Source: Inquilinus limosus (lineage in GTDB: Bacteria; Pseudomonadota; Alphaproteobacteria; DSM-16000; Inquilinaceae). Taken from it: a DNA stretch of 48,934 bases. A program made the position numbers and the translations under genes. The notes below the pieces were generated by a model, which saw nothing but the letters and a program-made list of their open reading frames with translations, had not been told where the DNA came from and did not search any database. Where the stretch lies: the NCBI RefSeq assembly GCF_002195995.1, contig NZ_NHON01000048.1:1-48934 (forward strand), in the 5' to 3' direction. How positions within the stretch are numbered: position 1 is the stretch's first letter; the number at the start of each line of letters is the position of its first letter. Below are positions 28,818-38,107 of the stretch, piece after piece.

Positions 28818-30494
28818 ATGGACGAATCGAATTTCCATTTGTCGCGCCGCGACGTCCTGGTGGCGGCCGCGGCGGCCGCCGGCGCGGCCGCCCTGCCGCT
28901 GAGCCCAGCGCGGGCCGCAGCGAAATACACCCGCCCCAACGTCACCAGCGCCGCCGGCCAGAAGATGCTGGCGATCTACGCCAAGGGCGTGAAGGCGATG
29001 CTGGAACTGCCGCCGGACAACCCCCACAACTGGTTCCGCAACGCCTTCGTCCACATGATGGACTGCCCGCATGGCAACTGGTGGTTCTATGTCTGGCATC
29101 GCGGCTATATCGGCTATTTCGAGCAGACCATCCGCACCGTGACCGGTGAGGACAGCTTCGTGCTGCCCTATTGGGACTGGACCCAGCTGCCGCAGATCCC
29201 GGACGGGATGTTCGACGACTATCTGACGCCGGCCAGCAGTCCGTTCCTGCCCTATACCGGCAGCGTGACGGCGTTCACCAACTACATGAAGGAACCCCTG
29301 ACCAAGTACTGGGGCGGCTTCTCGGACGCCCAGCTCGCGCAGCAGGCCAAGCGGGGCTACAAGAGCATCGACGATCTCTGGAAGGACATCCTCGGCTATG
29401 CCATGTGCGATGGCAATCTGGTGCCGATCTCCCAGAACCAGGCGTTCGTGATCACCGGCGGCGCGCGCTACCTGACGCGCGACAACCCCAAGCTGAACGA
29501 CAAGACCGCCGCCAATGTCAAAATAGAGAAGATCCGCGGAGGGCTGTCGCCCAAGGGTTTCAACATCACCGAACAGGATGGCAGCACCGATCCGATCAAC
29601 AGCTTCACCAGCTCGCAGACGCCGTCGCACCACGTCGCACCGCCCAACTCGACCGTCTTCTCCACGCTCGAGGGCTTTCCGCACAACAAGGTGCACAACT
29701 TCATCGGCGGGTACGGCTCCCTCCCGGATACGGCTCTGCAGCCGGGCCCCTTCGGCAACATGACCAACAACCTGTCGCCGATCGATCCGATCTTCTTCCT
29801 GCATCACGCCAACATGGACCGGCTGTGGGATGTCTGGACCCGCAAGCAGCTGAAGATGGGCCTGTCCCCCAAGCCGTCCGATGCGGACAGCAAGGCCTAT
29901 TTCAGCGAGCCGTTCCTGTTCTTCATCGACGGCAAGGGCAACCCCGTCCCCGACGGCAAGGCCGCGGATTATTTCGACATGACCGTGTTCGACTACGACT
30001 ACGAGCCGGGCTCGGGCGAAGAGGTCATCCCGAAGACGACCGTGGTGTCGAACGCCGAAGACCTGCCGCTGATCCGCAGCGCCGTGGCCGCCAATATCGC
30101 GACGCTCACCGTGCCGCGGGCGGCGGTGCAGAGCCATCTCGCCGCGGCGGGCGAGGCGCGGCCGCTGGTCGCGGCGGTCACGATGAGCCGGCCGATGGAG
30201 CTGGCGGGGCCGCGCGAGTTCGACGTGCTCGTCAACGCGCCGGAAGGCGTCACCTCGGTCTCGGCCGACAGCCCCTATTATGCCGGCACCTTCGCCCTGT
30301 TCGGCGCGCCGATGCCGAGCATGCATTCGCATGGGGACCTGACCTTCTCGGTGCCGCTGCCCCAGACGCTGCATGCCTTCACGTCCCTGGCCGCGGGGGC
30401 GAACGCGACGCTGAAGATCCGGGTGGTGCCGTCGAATGGACTGGACAAGAAAGCCATCGCGCTCAAGGCCGTCTCTCTGGCGACCCCATCGTAG
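28818..30494 (+). CDS. Tat-exported polyphenol oxidase (tyrosinase, plant-like type)
   Basis: Type-3 copper enzyme of 558 residues that should oxidise mono- or diphenols to quinones. A twin-arginine signal (LSRRDVLVAAAA) ends near ARA, so it is exported folded, with copper. CuA ligands are likely H79, H85 and H94 (VHMMDCPHG, WHRGY), with C83 placed for a thioether bond as in catechol oxidases. CuB ligands are H289, H293 (FPHNKVHNF) and H329/H330 (FFLHHANMDRLW). The C-terminal EFDVLVN resembles the KFDV domain that caps plant polyphenol oxidases. It resembles the Ralstonia-type enzyme from memory. It overlaps the next small gene by 59 bases. Confidence 0.93.
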   Translation: MDESNFHLSRRDVLVAAAAAAGAAALPLSPARAAAKYTRPNVTSAAGQKMLAIYAKGVKAMLELPPDNPHNWFRNAFVHMMDCPHGNWWFYVWHRGYIGYFEQTIRTVTGEDSFVLPYWDWTQLPQIPDGMFDDYLTPASSPFLPYTGSVTAFTNYMKEPLTKYWGGFSDAQLAQQAKRGYKSIDDLWKDILGYAMCDGNLVPISQNQAFVITGGARYLTRDNPKLNDKTAANVKIEKIRGGLSPKGFNITEQDGSTDPINSFTSSQTPSHHVAPPNSTVFSTLEGFPHNKVHNFIGGYGSLPDTALQPGPFGNMTNNLSPIDPIFFLHHANMDRLWDVWTRKQLKMGLSPKPSDADSKAYFSEPFLFFIDGKGNPVPDGKAADYFDMTVFDYDYEPGSGEEVIPKTTVVSNAEDLPLIRSAVAANIATLTVPRAAVQSHLAAAGEARPLVAAVTMSRPMELAGPREFDVLVNAPEGVTSVSADSPYYAGTFALFGAPMPSMHSHGDLTFSVPLPQTLHAFTSLAAGANATLKIRVVPSNGLDKKAIALKAVSLATPS

Positions 30495-30879
30495 GGCGAC
30501 GCTGCGCCTCGCCGCCGCGGTCCTCGGATGGCTCGCCATCCCGGCCCTCGGCGGCGGGAGCGCGGCGGCGCAGGACCGGATGCTGGCCCTTCCCCGCCCG
30601 CTCCGGCCGGACGAGATCGCCTGGCTGGTGGTGGAGGTCGGACCGATCGGACGCCGCGAGGTCACCGTGTCGACGGCGGCGGGCGAGATCATCGGCGTGA
30701 TCTCGCCCTTCGGCCCCCGTGCCGGACTGCAGGCCGGAGTCTACCCGCTGCCCCTGCCGCCGGAGGCGATCCAGGACGGCCGGGTCGTCGTGCGGCTGAC
30801 CATCACCCAGGACGGGGGCCCGCCGCGCGACCCGACCGCCGAAGAGGTCCCGCGCGTCACGGTGCGCATCGGCCCCTGA
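30436..30879 (+). CDS. Small secreted protein of unknown function between polyphenol oxidase and multicopper oxidase
   Basis: 147 residues. A basic N-terminus (RKPSRSRP..RATLRL) is followed by a hydrophobic stretch and a likely cleavage after SAAAQ. The mature part of about 100 residues looks beta-rich with two regular segments (LVVEVGPIGRREVTV, RVVVRLTITQDGG). It has no cysteine or histidine after the signal, so it cannot bind copper by the usual ligands. Its start lies inside the polyphenol oxidase gene with a 59-base overlap, implying coupled expression. By position it could be a helper of the tyrosinase, like Streptomyces MelC1, but I see no sequence match to that caddie family. Confidence 0.7.
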   Translation: MDWTRKPSRSRPSLWRPHRRATLRLAAAVLGWLAIPALGGGSAAAQDRMLALPRPLRPDEIAWLVVEVGPIGRREVTVSTAAGEIIGVISPFGPRAGLQAGVYPLPLPPEAIQDGRVVVRLTITQDGGPPRDPTAEEVPRVTVRIGP

Positions 30880-30939
30880 CCGGCCGGCCCCACCGGACGG
30901 ATTTTCAATCCCGATAGTCGAATTCTTTTGGAGATGGAT

Positions 30940-32976
30940 ATGGCAGTCGAACCCAAAATCCCCATCGTACCCCTGCTGCTCGCCGGCCTGGCCCTGGCAG
31001 CCATCGGCGCGGCCCCGGCCGCGGCGCAGCAGACCGCGGAGCGGCTGGTCAGCAACCCTCGCATCCTGGGCCAGGGGATCGCGCCGCAGAGCCTGTCGGT
31101 GCGGACTCTCCAGCCGCTGCCGCATGAGCGGGTGCTGGACCTCAACATCGAATACACCGACGGGCAGATCTACAACCCGACGACGGGCCTCTACGACAAG
31201 GTGCGCCTGCGCAGCTACAACGGCACGGATGTCGATCCGTCGACCCCCTATGTCTCGCCGACGATCGAGGCCGTCCCGGGCAACACGATCCGGGTCAATC
31301 TGCACAACGATCTGCCGGCGGACCCGACCTGCGCGAGCGATGGCCACATGGACGGGCCGCATTGCTTCAACGGCACGAACCTTCACACGCACGGGCTGTG
31401 GGTGAACCCGGCGGGCAACGGCGACAATGTGCTGCTGTCGATCAATCCCGGCGTCACGTTCCAGTATGAGTACAACATCCCGGGCGACCATCCGGCGGGG
31501 ACGTTCTGGTATCACACCCATCGCCACGGATCGACCGCGCTGCAGGTCTCGAGCGGCATGGCCGGCGCCCTGATCATCCGCGGCAGCCGGCTGCCCACCC
31601 TGACGGCCAACGGCGATCTCGATACCCTGCTCAAGGACCTGCCGGAACGGGTGCTGGTGTTCCAGCAGATCCAGTATGCCTGCCGGTATCCCAGGGCGAA
31701 CGGCGTGCTGGGACCGATCAAGCAGACCGAGAAGGGCGCCTATATCTGCGACCCAGGCGATGTCGGCGGCATCGAAGGATACGATCAGTTCGGCCCGGGG
31801 ACCTGGCCCGCGTCAGGACGATACACCTCGATCAACGGCGTCGTTCTCCCGACCTTCCAGACCAAGCAGGGCCAGGTCGAGCGCTGGCGGATGATCCATG
31901 CCGGTGTGCGCGACACGATCAGCCTCAGGATCGTGAAGATGAAGCCCTCCGCCAAGCTGGCCGCGACCTTCAGCCAGGCGGAGGCCCGGGCCTTCATCCA
32001 GGACTCCTGCAGCGACTCCGGCATCTCCTATTTCCGGGTCGCTGCCGACGGGCTGACCATGGCGCAGGCCCAGGGCTCCAACCTCTCGGTCTTCCAGCCC
32101 GGCTATCGCTGGGATGCCCTGACGGTGTTCCCGGAGGCGGGCCGCTATTGCCTGATCGACGCCTCCTCCCCCGCGGCGGGATCGGTCAATGGCGACGCCC
32201 CCAACCCGTCGCTCCTCGGCTTCGTGGATGTCGAGCCGGGCACGACGGTGCCGGACCTCACCGCCTATGTCAGGGACGCCCTGGTGGCGGCGGCCGATGC
32301 CGCGATGCCCGACGACGTCAAGCCCGCGGTCATCGCCGACCTGCGGGACGGCCTCAAACTGTCCAAGTTCGTGCCCCATCCGGACATCGCGGAAAGCGAG
32401 GTGACGGGCCACCAGGAGCTGACCTTCTTCATCGACACCAGCACCGACGACACCAAGTTCGAGGTCAGCAACACCCTGAGCGAGGCCGATGCCCATCCCT
32501 ATGACCCCAGCCGGCTGGACCGGCAGCTGTCGCTGGGCGGGGTGGATGAGTGGACGCTGCAATCGCATTTCGTCAGCCATCCGTTCCACATCCATGTCAA
32601 CCCGTTCCAGGTCGTGTCGATCATCGATCCGACCGGCAAGGATGTCAGCGTCGCGGGCGCCGTCGACGATGACGGCGGCCAGCCGGGGATCGCCGACCCC
32701 CAGTATCCGGGCCTGAAGGGCGTCTGGAAGGACACGCTGTGGATCAAGAGCCTGCTGCCCGACGACCCGACGGGCCTCTACACGATCACGATCCGGACCC
32801 GCTACCAGCGCTATATCGGCGAGTTCGTGCTCCACTGCCACATCCTGGACCATGAGGATGGCGGCATGATGCAGAACGTGGCGATCGTGCTCCCGAACGG
32901 GGATGTCTCGGCCCCTAAGGCCGATGCACCGCCGCTGCAGTTGCAGCAGATGCAGATGCACACGCACAAGCCCTGA
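30940..32976 (+). CDS. Three-domain multicopper oxidase (laccase-like)
   Basis: Secreted blue-copper oxidase of 678 residues. Signal peptide ends near APAAAQ. All four copper motifs are present: LHTHGLWV (H149, H151), WYHTHRHG (H192, H194), HPFHIHVNPF and VLHCHILDHEDGGMM, so the type-1 and trinuclear sites look complete, with a methionine available at the type-1 site. Long inserts between domains 1 and 3 make it larger than typical CotA or CueO. I start at the ATG at 30940, six bases after GGAG; earlier in-frame starts sit on that site. It is the last gene of the copper-oxidase operon; a hairpin follows. Confidence 0.93.
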   Translation: MAVEPKIPIVPLLLAGLALAAIGAAPAAAQQTAERLVSNPRILGQGIAPQSLSVRTLQPLPHERVLDLNIEYTDGQIYNPTTGLYDKVRLRSYNGTDVDPSTPYVSPTIEAVPGNTIRVNLHNDLPADPTCASDGHMDGPHCFNGTNLHTHGLWVNPAGNGDNVLLSINPGVTFQYEYNIPGDHPAGTFWYHTHRHGSTALQVSSGMAGALIIRGSRLPTLTANGDLDTLLKDLPERVLVFQQIQYACRYPRANGVLGPIKQTEKGAYICDPGDVGGIEGYDQFGPGTWPASGRYTSINGVVLPTFQTKQGQVERWRMIHAGVRDTISLRIVKMKPSAKLAATFSQAEARAFIQDSCSDSGISYFRVAADGLTMAQAQGSNLSVFQPGYRWDALTVFPEAGRYCLIDASSPAAGSVNGDAPNPSLLGFVDVEPGTTVPDLTAYVRDALVAAADAAMPDDVKPAVIADLRDGLKLSKFVPHPDIAESEVTGHQELTFFIDTSTDDTKFEVSNTLSEADAHPYDPSRLDRQLSLGGVDEWTLQSHFVSHPFHIHVNPFQVVSIIDPTGKDVSVAGAVDDDGGQPGIADPQYPGLKGVWKDTLWIKSLLPDDPTGLYTITIRTRYQRYIGEFVLHCHILDHEDGGMMQNVAIVLPNGDVSAPKADAPPLQLQQMQMHTHKP

Positions 32977-32987
32977 CCAGCCGCCGC

Positions 32988-33015
32988 GCTCCGGGTCCCT
33001 TCGGGGGCCCGGAGC
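32988..33015. terminator. Shared terminator hairpin between convergent genes
   Basis: GCTCCGGGTCCC-TTCG-GGGGCCCGGAGC forms a 12-bp stem with one mismatch and a stable TTCG loop, lying 11 bases after the multicopper oxidase stop and 12 before the stop of the convergent M20 gene. It can serve both strands. Confidence 0.75.
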
Positions 33016-33027
33016 CACGGGTGCCGA

Positions 33028-34410
33028 TCAGCCCCGGCTGTGCCCGGCCAGGCGCGGCAGCAGGCGGGCCCAGCCGACCAGCCCGTCGCGGAACCGCTCC
33101 AGCCGGAAGAACTCGTTCGGCGAGTGGTAGTCCTCGTCGGCGGTCGAGAAGCTGAAGAACACCGTCTCGATCCCCAGGATCTCCCGGAACACGCCGCCGA
33201 TCGGGATGGTCGCGCCCATCGCCACCCGCAGCGGCGGCTGGCCGAACAGCTCGCCCAGCACGCCCTCGGTCAGCGCCAGCACCGGCTGGTCGGCCGGCAG
33301 GGCGAAGGCCGGCGACCCCGGCCCCTGGCGGCGGATCTCCAGCCGGACCCCGGCCGGGACGTGCTGCCGGAGATGCGCCTCGATCGCGTCGAAGACCCGG
33401 TCCGGGTCCTGGCCCGCGACCAGGCGGCAGGTGATCTTGGCGCCGGCCTTGGCCGGGATCACGGTCTTGGAGCCGGGGCCGCCATAGCCGCCGGTGATGC
33501 CGTTCAGCTCCAGCGTCGGCTTCAGCCATTGCCGCACCAGCAGCTCCTCGGCCGTGGGCATCGGCTGCGGCGCCGGCGCGCCGATCGTCGCGAAATAGCC
33601 CTGCGGGTCGAAGCCGGAGGCCTGGATGGCCTCGATCAGCTTCGGGTCGGGCGGGGTGATGCCGTCATGGAATCCGGCGACCGCGACCTCGCCGGCGTCG
33701 TCATGCAGCGTCGCCAGCAGCCGGGCCAGGGCCGGCAGCGGGTTCGGCGCGCTGCCGCCATGCCGGCCGGAATGCAGGTCCTTGCCGGCGCCGTGCAGCT
33801 CCAGCTCCAGCGCCAGCATGCCGCGGCTGGCGACGGTGACGGTCGGCAGGTCGGGCCGCCACATCGCGCCGTCGGCCGACAGCACCACATCGGCGGCCAG
33901 GCGCTTCGCCTCCGCCGCGACCAGCGCCTCGAGATGGGCGCTGCCGCATTCCTCCTCGCCCTCGTAGAGGAACTTCAGGTTCACCGGCAGCCCGCCCTCC
34001 CGTTGCAGGAAGGCCTCGGCCACCAGGATCGGGATCAGCGACGGCCCCTTGTCGTCCGAGGCGCCGCGGGCATAGAGGCGGCCGTCGCGGATCTCGGGCT
34101 CGAAGGGCGGCGAGGACCACAGCTCGACCGGGTCGGGCGGCTGGACGTCGTAGTGGCCGTAGACCAGCACGGTCGGTGCGCCCGGCGCATGGCACCATTC
34201 CGCCGTCACCGCCGGATGCCCGTCGGTCGGCAGGATCTCGACCCGTTCCAGCCCGGCCCGGGCCATGCGGTCGGCGATGAAGCGGGCGGCGCGCTGCACC
34301 TCCGGCGCATAGGCCGGGTCGGTGCTGACGCTCGCGATCGAGCAGTACTGCTTCAGCTCCTCGACATGCTGCTCGAACCGGTCCAGCAGCTGGGTTTCGA
34401 CCGTGCTCAT
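33028..34410 (-). CDS. M20-family dipeptidase
   Basis: Zinc metallopeptidase of 460 residues, cytoplasmic (no signal peptide). Metal and catalytic residues are visible in VYGHYDVQPPDP (His, Asp), GASDDKGP (bridging Asp) and EGEEECGS (general base and ligand Glu), with a late ligand His in EDYHSPNEF. It resembles carnosinase-like dipeptidases, which usually have about this length. It stands alone, convergent to the copper-oxidase operon. Substrate is unknown; short peptides or N-acyl amino acids are likely. Confidence 0.92.
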   Translation of the reverse strand: MSTVETQLLDRFEQHVEELKQYCSIASVSTDPAYAPEVQRAARFIADRMARAGLERVEILPTDGHPAVTAEWCHAPGAPTVLVYGHYDVQPPDPVELWSSPPFEPEIRDGRLYARGASDDKGPSLIPILVAEAFLQREGGLPVNLKFLYEGEEECGSAHLEALVAAEAKRLAADVVLSADGAMWRPDLPTVTVASRGMLALELELHGAGKDLHSGRHGGSAPNPLPALARLLATLHDDAGEVAVAGFHDGITPPDPKLIEAIQASGFDPQGYFATIGAPAPQPMPTAEELLVRQWLKPTLELNGITGGYGGPGSKTVIPAKAGAKITCRLVAGQDPDRVFDAIEAHLRQHVPAGVRLEIRRQGPGSPAFALPADQPVLALTEGVLGELFGQPPLRVAMGATIPIGGVFREILGIETVFFSFSTADEDYHSPNEFFRLERFRDGLVGWARLLPRLAGHSRG

Positions 34411-34736
34411 CGTCTCCGTTCCCGCTCAGCCCCCGCCGGCCTCCGGCCGGCCGACTCACGGCGCAGCACAGCACGGGAGAGCGGGGGCCGTCGATGCCCA
34501 GGGCCGCCGGAACGGGAATGTCGTGGCTTCGAAACGGAGGAGCCCGGCCCGAAGCGTGGTGGGGGAGGCCTCGGGCCGGGCCGGGCGCCGTGATCGACGA
34601 AAGGCACCTGGGGCGCAGATTGAACCGAAGGGCGCTGTCCATCCAGGGTTGCCGCCCCCCCTATTTCACGGCCTCCCGCGGCGGAACCGGCCCGTCACCG
34701 CTGTCGTTCCCTCGGCAGGACAGGATGGAGGTGCGC
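34411..34736. other. Intergenic region, no gene seen
   Basis: The 326 bases between the divergent M20 gene and the small 65-residue gene are GC-rich. I find only short hairpins such as CCGGCCTCCGGCCGG near 34436. No convincing promoter pair or frame with a ribosome site was seen apart from the GGAGG of the next gene. Confidence 0.4.
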
Positions 34737-34934
34737 ATGACGACGCCCCGCAAGCCCGGCGACGCGCCGGAGCCGGACGACAAGGTGCCCGGGCGCAAGA
34801 CGGCCGGCCGCAAGGTCGACGAGGCCTCGGACCAGAGCATGGATGCCAGCGACCCGCCCTCCTTCAACCCCGGCACCGCCGGCGCCGGCGAGGACCGCCG
34901 GTCGGCCCCGGCCAAGCCGAAGGAGCGGCGCTGA
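34737..34934 (+). CDS. Small acidic/basic low-complexity protein (65 residues)
   Basis: GGAGG lies five bases ahead of this ATG, so the longer frame upstream is not needed. The protein is polar and probably unstructured, with an alternating charged N-terminus. Its centre, EASDQSMDASDPPSFNPG, resembles the ESFPASDPPS motif of small conserved proteobacterial proteins of unknown function. It ends in a basic tail. No membrane segment or cysteine. Its neighbours do not hint at a role; stress-related expression is common for such proteins but unproven here. Confidence 0.7.
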   Translation: MTTPRKPGDAPEPDDKVPGRKTAGRKVDEASDQSMDASDPPSFNPGTAGAGEDRRSAPAKPKERR

Positions 34935-35077
34935 GCCACCGTTCGCGGCGCCTTGCCGATCCGTAAGTGGACAGGCTGGGGTGGCCATGGCGGGATGACG
35001 CCCGGCGCCGCCCGTCAGCAGCAGGCGCCGCGCCCGGCCCCTCCCCCCAAGCCTACGGCCCGGGCCGGGCGCCCCTT

Positions 35078-38000
35078 CTAGCGTTCCGGCCACATCCGCC
35101 AGCTGCGCAGCTCGAACGGCTCCAGCGCGTGCGGCCGGTCCCGTTTCACGGGCTCCTCCAGCAGCGACACCGCCTCGCCCAGCCAGCCATCCGGCACGGT
35201 GACCGACAGCGGCCCGCGCGCACCGGCCGGCTCGTAGAGGCGCAGCACCAGCCCGTCCCCCTCCTCCGCCGGCTTCAACGCCGCCAGCCCGGCCGTGATG
35301 CCGGAGACCATCAGCGGCGTGTGCAGCCCGGCCGCAAGGTTGCGCACCGGCAGCGCCAGCAACGGCTGGTTGAGGTCCTCCGCCGCCTCGCGCACGCCGC
35401 CCTCATGCCAGTCGCCTTCGTGCGGCACGATCGCATAGGTGAACTCCTGCACGCCCTCATCGGCCAGCGGGTCGGGATAGATCGGGGCGCGCACGAGGCT
35501 GAGGCCCAGAATATTGCCGAGCGCGCTGTGGCCGTATTTGCCGTCATTCAGCAGGGCGACGCCGAACCCCGGCTCCGACAGGTCGGCGAAGCGGTGGCCC
35601 GGCACCTCGAACTTCGCCTGGTCCCAGGAGGTGTTGCGGTGGGTCGGCCGCCGCACCACGCCGAAGGCGCATTCGAAGCTGGCCTGCTCCGCCCGCACCG
35701 CCACCGGCACCAGGGCGCGCAGCAGCACCCGCCGGTCGTGCCAATCGAGCCGGGTGTGGATGTCGAGCCGCGGCGAATTCGCCCACAGTGTCAGGGTCTG
35801 GGTGATGGTGGAATCGCGCCAGCGCCGGACCAGCCGCAGCGCCGCCCGGTCCGGGCCGTCCTCGACCAGCTCCGACTCCTCCAGTTCACTCAGCTCGAAG
35901 CCCTGGCGATCGTAATCGGCCTCGACATCCCAGGCGTCCCAGCTGCGCGGCTTGTCGGCCGGATACAGCCACAGCTGGTTGCCACGCCCGGCCAGCGCGT
36001 CGCGCCCGGTCGGCTTGTGCAGCAGCCGGGCGATGGTGCCGTCGGCGCCGATCTCGACCCGCAGGAAGCGGTTCTCCAGCCGGCTGCCCGTGGTCGACCA
36101 GGAGGCCGACAGCCCCGGTGCCGGCTGCAGCGCCGCGCGGTCGAGCACGACGACGCCGAGCGGCGGCACCGTCAGGTCCGGCGCGAGGGCATCGCCCTCC
36201 AGCTCCAGCCGCAGCGGGCGCGGCGACAGGTCGGGGTTGACCACCACCAGCGCGTCGGCCGTGCCGCCCTTCGGCAGGGCGGCGGCGATCGCCGCCATCG
36301 CCTCGGCCTGGCGGTCGAGGCCGGCATCGCGCGCGGCCGCCAGTTCGCGCTCCGCATCCTCATAGACCTCGCGGATGCTGGAGCCGGGCAGGATGTCGTG
36401 GAACTGGTTCTTCAACAGGCCGCGCCAGGCCGGCTCCAGGCTGGCGAAGGCGGGGCCGCCGAGCAGCGTCGCCAGGCTGCCGGCGACCTCGGCCGCGAGC
36501 AGCGCCCGCTCGGCCTGGCGGTTCAGGCGCTTGGTGCGGCCCTGGCTGGTCAGGGTGCCGCGGTGCAGCTCGAGATAGATCTCGCCGAGCCAGACCGGCA
36601 GCTCCGCCGCCCGCTCGCGGATCCGGCCGAAGAACTCCTCGACCCGCGCCGGCCGCAGCTCCGGCAGCGCCGGGAAGTCTGTCAGCTGGGCCTGGCGCTC
36701 CAGCATCTCCGGCGTCACCCCGCCGCCGCCATCGCCGAAGCCGACCGCCAGCAGGCTTTCGTCATGCGCCGCCTTGCCCCGGAAGTTGCGCCAAGTCGGC
36801 AGCACGCAATCGGCCCGGATGGTGCCGTTATAGCCCTGGATCGGATTGTCGAAGGTGTGGGCCAGCACCCGGCTGCCGTCCAGCCCCTCCCACTGGAACA
36901 GGTCATGCGGGAAGCGGTTGGTCTCGGACCAGTTCACCTTGATGGTGAAGAAGCTGTCCATCCCGCCCTGGCGCAGGATCTGCGGCAGGGCCGGCGAGAA
37001 GCCGAAGCAGTCCGGCAGCCAGCACACCGTATGGCGGCGGCCGAAGCTTCGCTCGAAATAGCGCTGGCCGTACAGGGCCTGGCGCACCAGGCTCTCGCCG
37101 GTCGGCATGTTGGTGTCGGGCTCGACCCACAGCCCGCCGATCGTCTCCCACCGCCCCTCCGCCGCGCGCTCGCGGATGGCGGCGAACAGCTCCGGGTCGT
37201 CGGCCTCGACCTGGGCGTAATAGGCCGCGGTCGACTGGTTGAAGACGAAATCCGGGAACCGCTCCATCAGCCGCAGCGCGGTGTGGAAGGTGCGGCGCGC
37301 CTTGCGCCGGGTCTCGGCATAGGGCCACAGCCAGGCCAGGTCGATATGGGCGTGGCCGGTGATCGCCAGCCGCCCCTGCGGCGGGAAGCGCTGCTTCAGC
37401 CCGCGCAGCGCCGCCGCCAGCCCGTCATGCGCCGCGACCGCGGCCGCCCGCTCGGCCTCGCCCAGCGCCGGCGGCTGCGGGTCGAGCGGCGGCAGGCGCC
37501 AGATCGCCTGCTGCTGCGGCAGGGGCGCCGTGCGGGCCAGATAGGCGCCGGTGGCCGACGGCCAGTCCAGCGACCACAGCGCCGCCTCGGCCGCCGCCAG
37601 CAGATGCGGCACGGCCTCATGCTCCTCCAGCGCCGTCGCCGCCTCCCACACCTGGCGCAGCAGCAGCGCCAGCCGGTGCACCGCACCGTCGACCCAGACC
37701 AGCCGGGCCTCCGCCAGCCGCGGATGGTGCACCGGCTGGCCGAAGGGCAGGCGCGGCACGCTCTCGGTCTCGATCCGGATGCGGCGGGCGCGCAGCGGGA
37801 ATTCGCGGTGATTCACGTCGAGGCCGAAGCGGGTCGTCCCGGCGCCGTCCTCGTCCAGCGTCAGCAGGCTCTCGCCGCCGACATCGAGCCGCAGCCGCAC
37901 CTCGTCCAGCGGCCAGGCCGCCGGCACCTCGGCCTCGGCGGTGAAGGCCAGCACGCCCTCGGTGTGCGGCCAGGGGTCGTCGAGCGACAGCGGCCGGCCG

Positions 38001-38107
38001 TCGCAGCGCCATTCCCGGATCGGCTCGCCGGCCCGCTCGCGCCAGCACAGGATCTCGGCGATGCGGGCGTCCAGCCGTTGCAGGCGCTGGGCGATGGACA
38101 GGCTCAT
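35078..38107 (-). CDS. GH38 alpha-mannosidase
   Basis: Glycoside hydrolase family 38 enzyme of 1009 residues, cytoplasmic by lack of a signal peptide. Zinc site residues lie in GHAHIDLAWLWPYAE, the catalytic nucleophile Asp in CWLPDCFGFSPALPQIL, and a further ligand His in KNQFHDILPGSSI. The C-terminal beta domains follow. The open frame runs 71 codons further upstream, but GGAGAG seven bases ahead of the ATG at 38107 supports this start. It would trim alpha-mannosides taken up from outside or released from glycans. The polysaccharide export locus begins next door on the other strand. Confidence 0.94.
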   Translation of the reverse strand: MSLSIAQRLQRLDARIAEILCWRERAGEPIREWRCDGRPLSLDDPWPHTEGVLAFTAEAEVPAAWPLDEVRLRLDVGGESLLTLDEDGAGTTRFGLDVNHREFPLRARRIRIETESVPRLPFGQPVHHPRLAEARLVWVDGAVHRLALLLRQVWEAATALEEHEAVPHLLAAAEAALWSLDWPSATGAYLARTAPLPQQQAIWRLPPLDPQPPALGEAERAAAVAAHDGLAAALRGLKQRFPPQGRLAITGHAHIDLAWLWPYAETRRKARRTFHTALRLMERFPDFVFNQSTAAYYAQVEADDPELFAAIRERAAEGRWETIGGLWVEPDTNMPTGESLVRQALYGQRYFERSFGRRHTVCWLPDCFGFSPALPQILRQGGMDSFFTIKVNWSETNRFPHDLFQWEGLDGSRVLAHTFDNPIQGYNGTIRADCVLPTWRNFRGKAAHDESLLAVGFGDGGGGVTPEMLERQAQLTDFPALPELRPARVEEFFGRIRERAAELPVWLGEIYLELHRGTLTSQGRTKRLNRQAERALLAAEVAGSLATLLGGPAFASLEPAWRGLLKNQFHDILPGSSIREVYEDAERELAAARDAGLDRQAEAMAAIAAALPKGGTADALVVVNPDLSPRPLRLELEGDALAPDLTVPPLGVVVLDRAALQPAPGLSASWSTTGSRLENRFLRVEIGADGTIARLLHKPTGRDALAGRGNQLWLYPADKPRSWDAWDVEADYDRQGFELSELEESELVEDGPDRAALRLVRRWRDSTITQTLTLWANSPRLDIHTRLDWHDRRVLLRALVPVAVRAEQASFECAFGVVRRPTHRNTSWDQAKFEVPGHRFADLSEPGFGVALLNDGKYGHSALGNILGLSLVRAPIYPDPLADEGVQEFTYAIVPHEGDWHEGGVREAAEDLNQPLLALPVRNLAAGLHTPLMVSGITAGLAALKPAEEGDGLVLRLYEPAGARGPLSVTVPDGWLGEAVSLLEEPVKRDRPHALEPFELRSWRMWPER

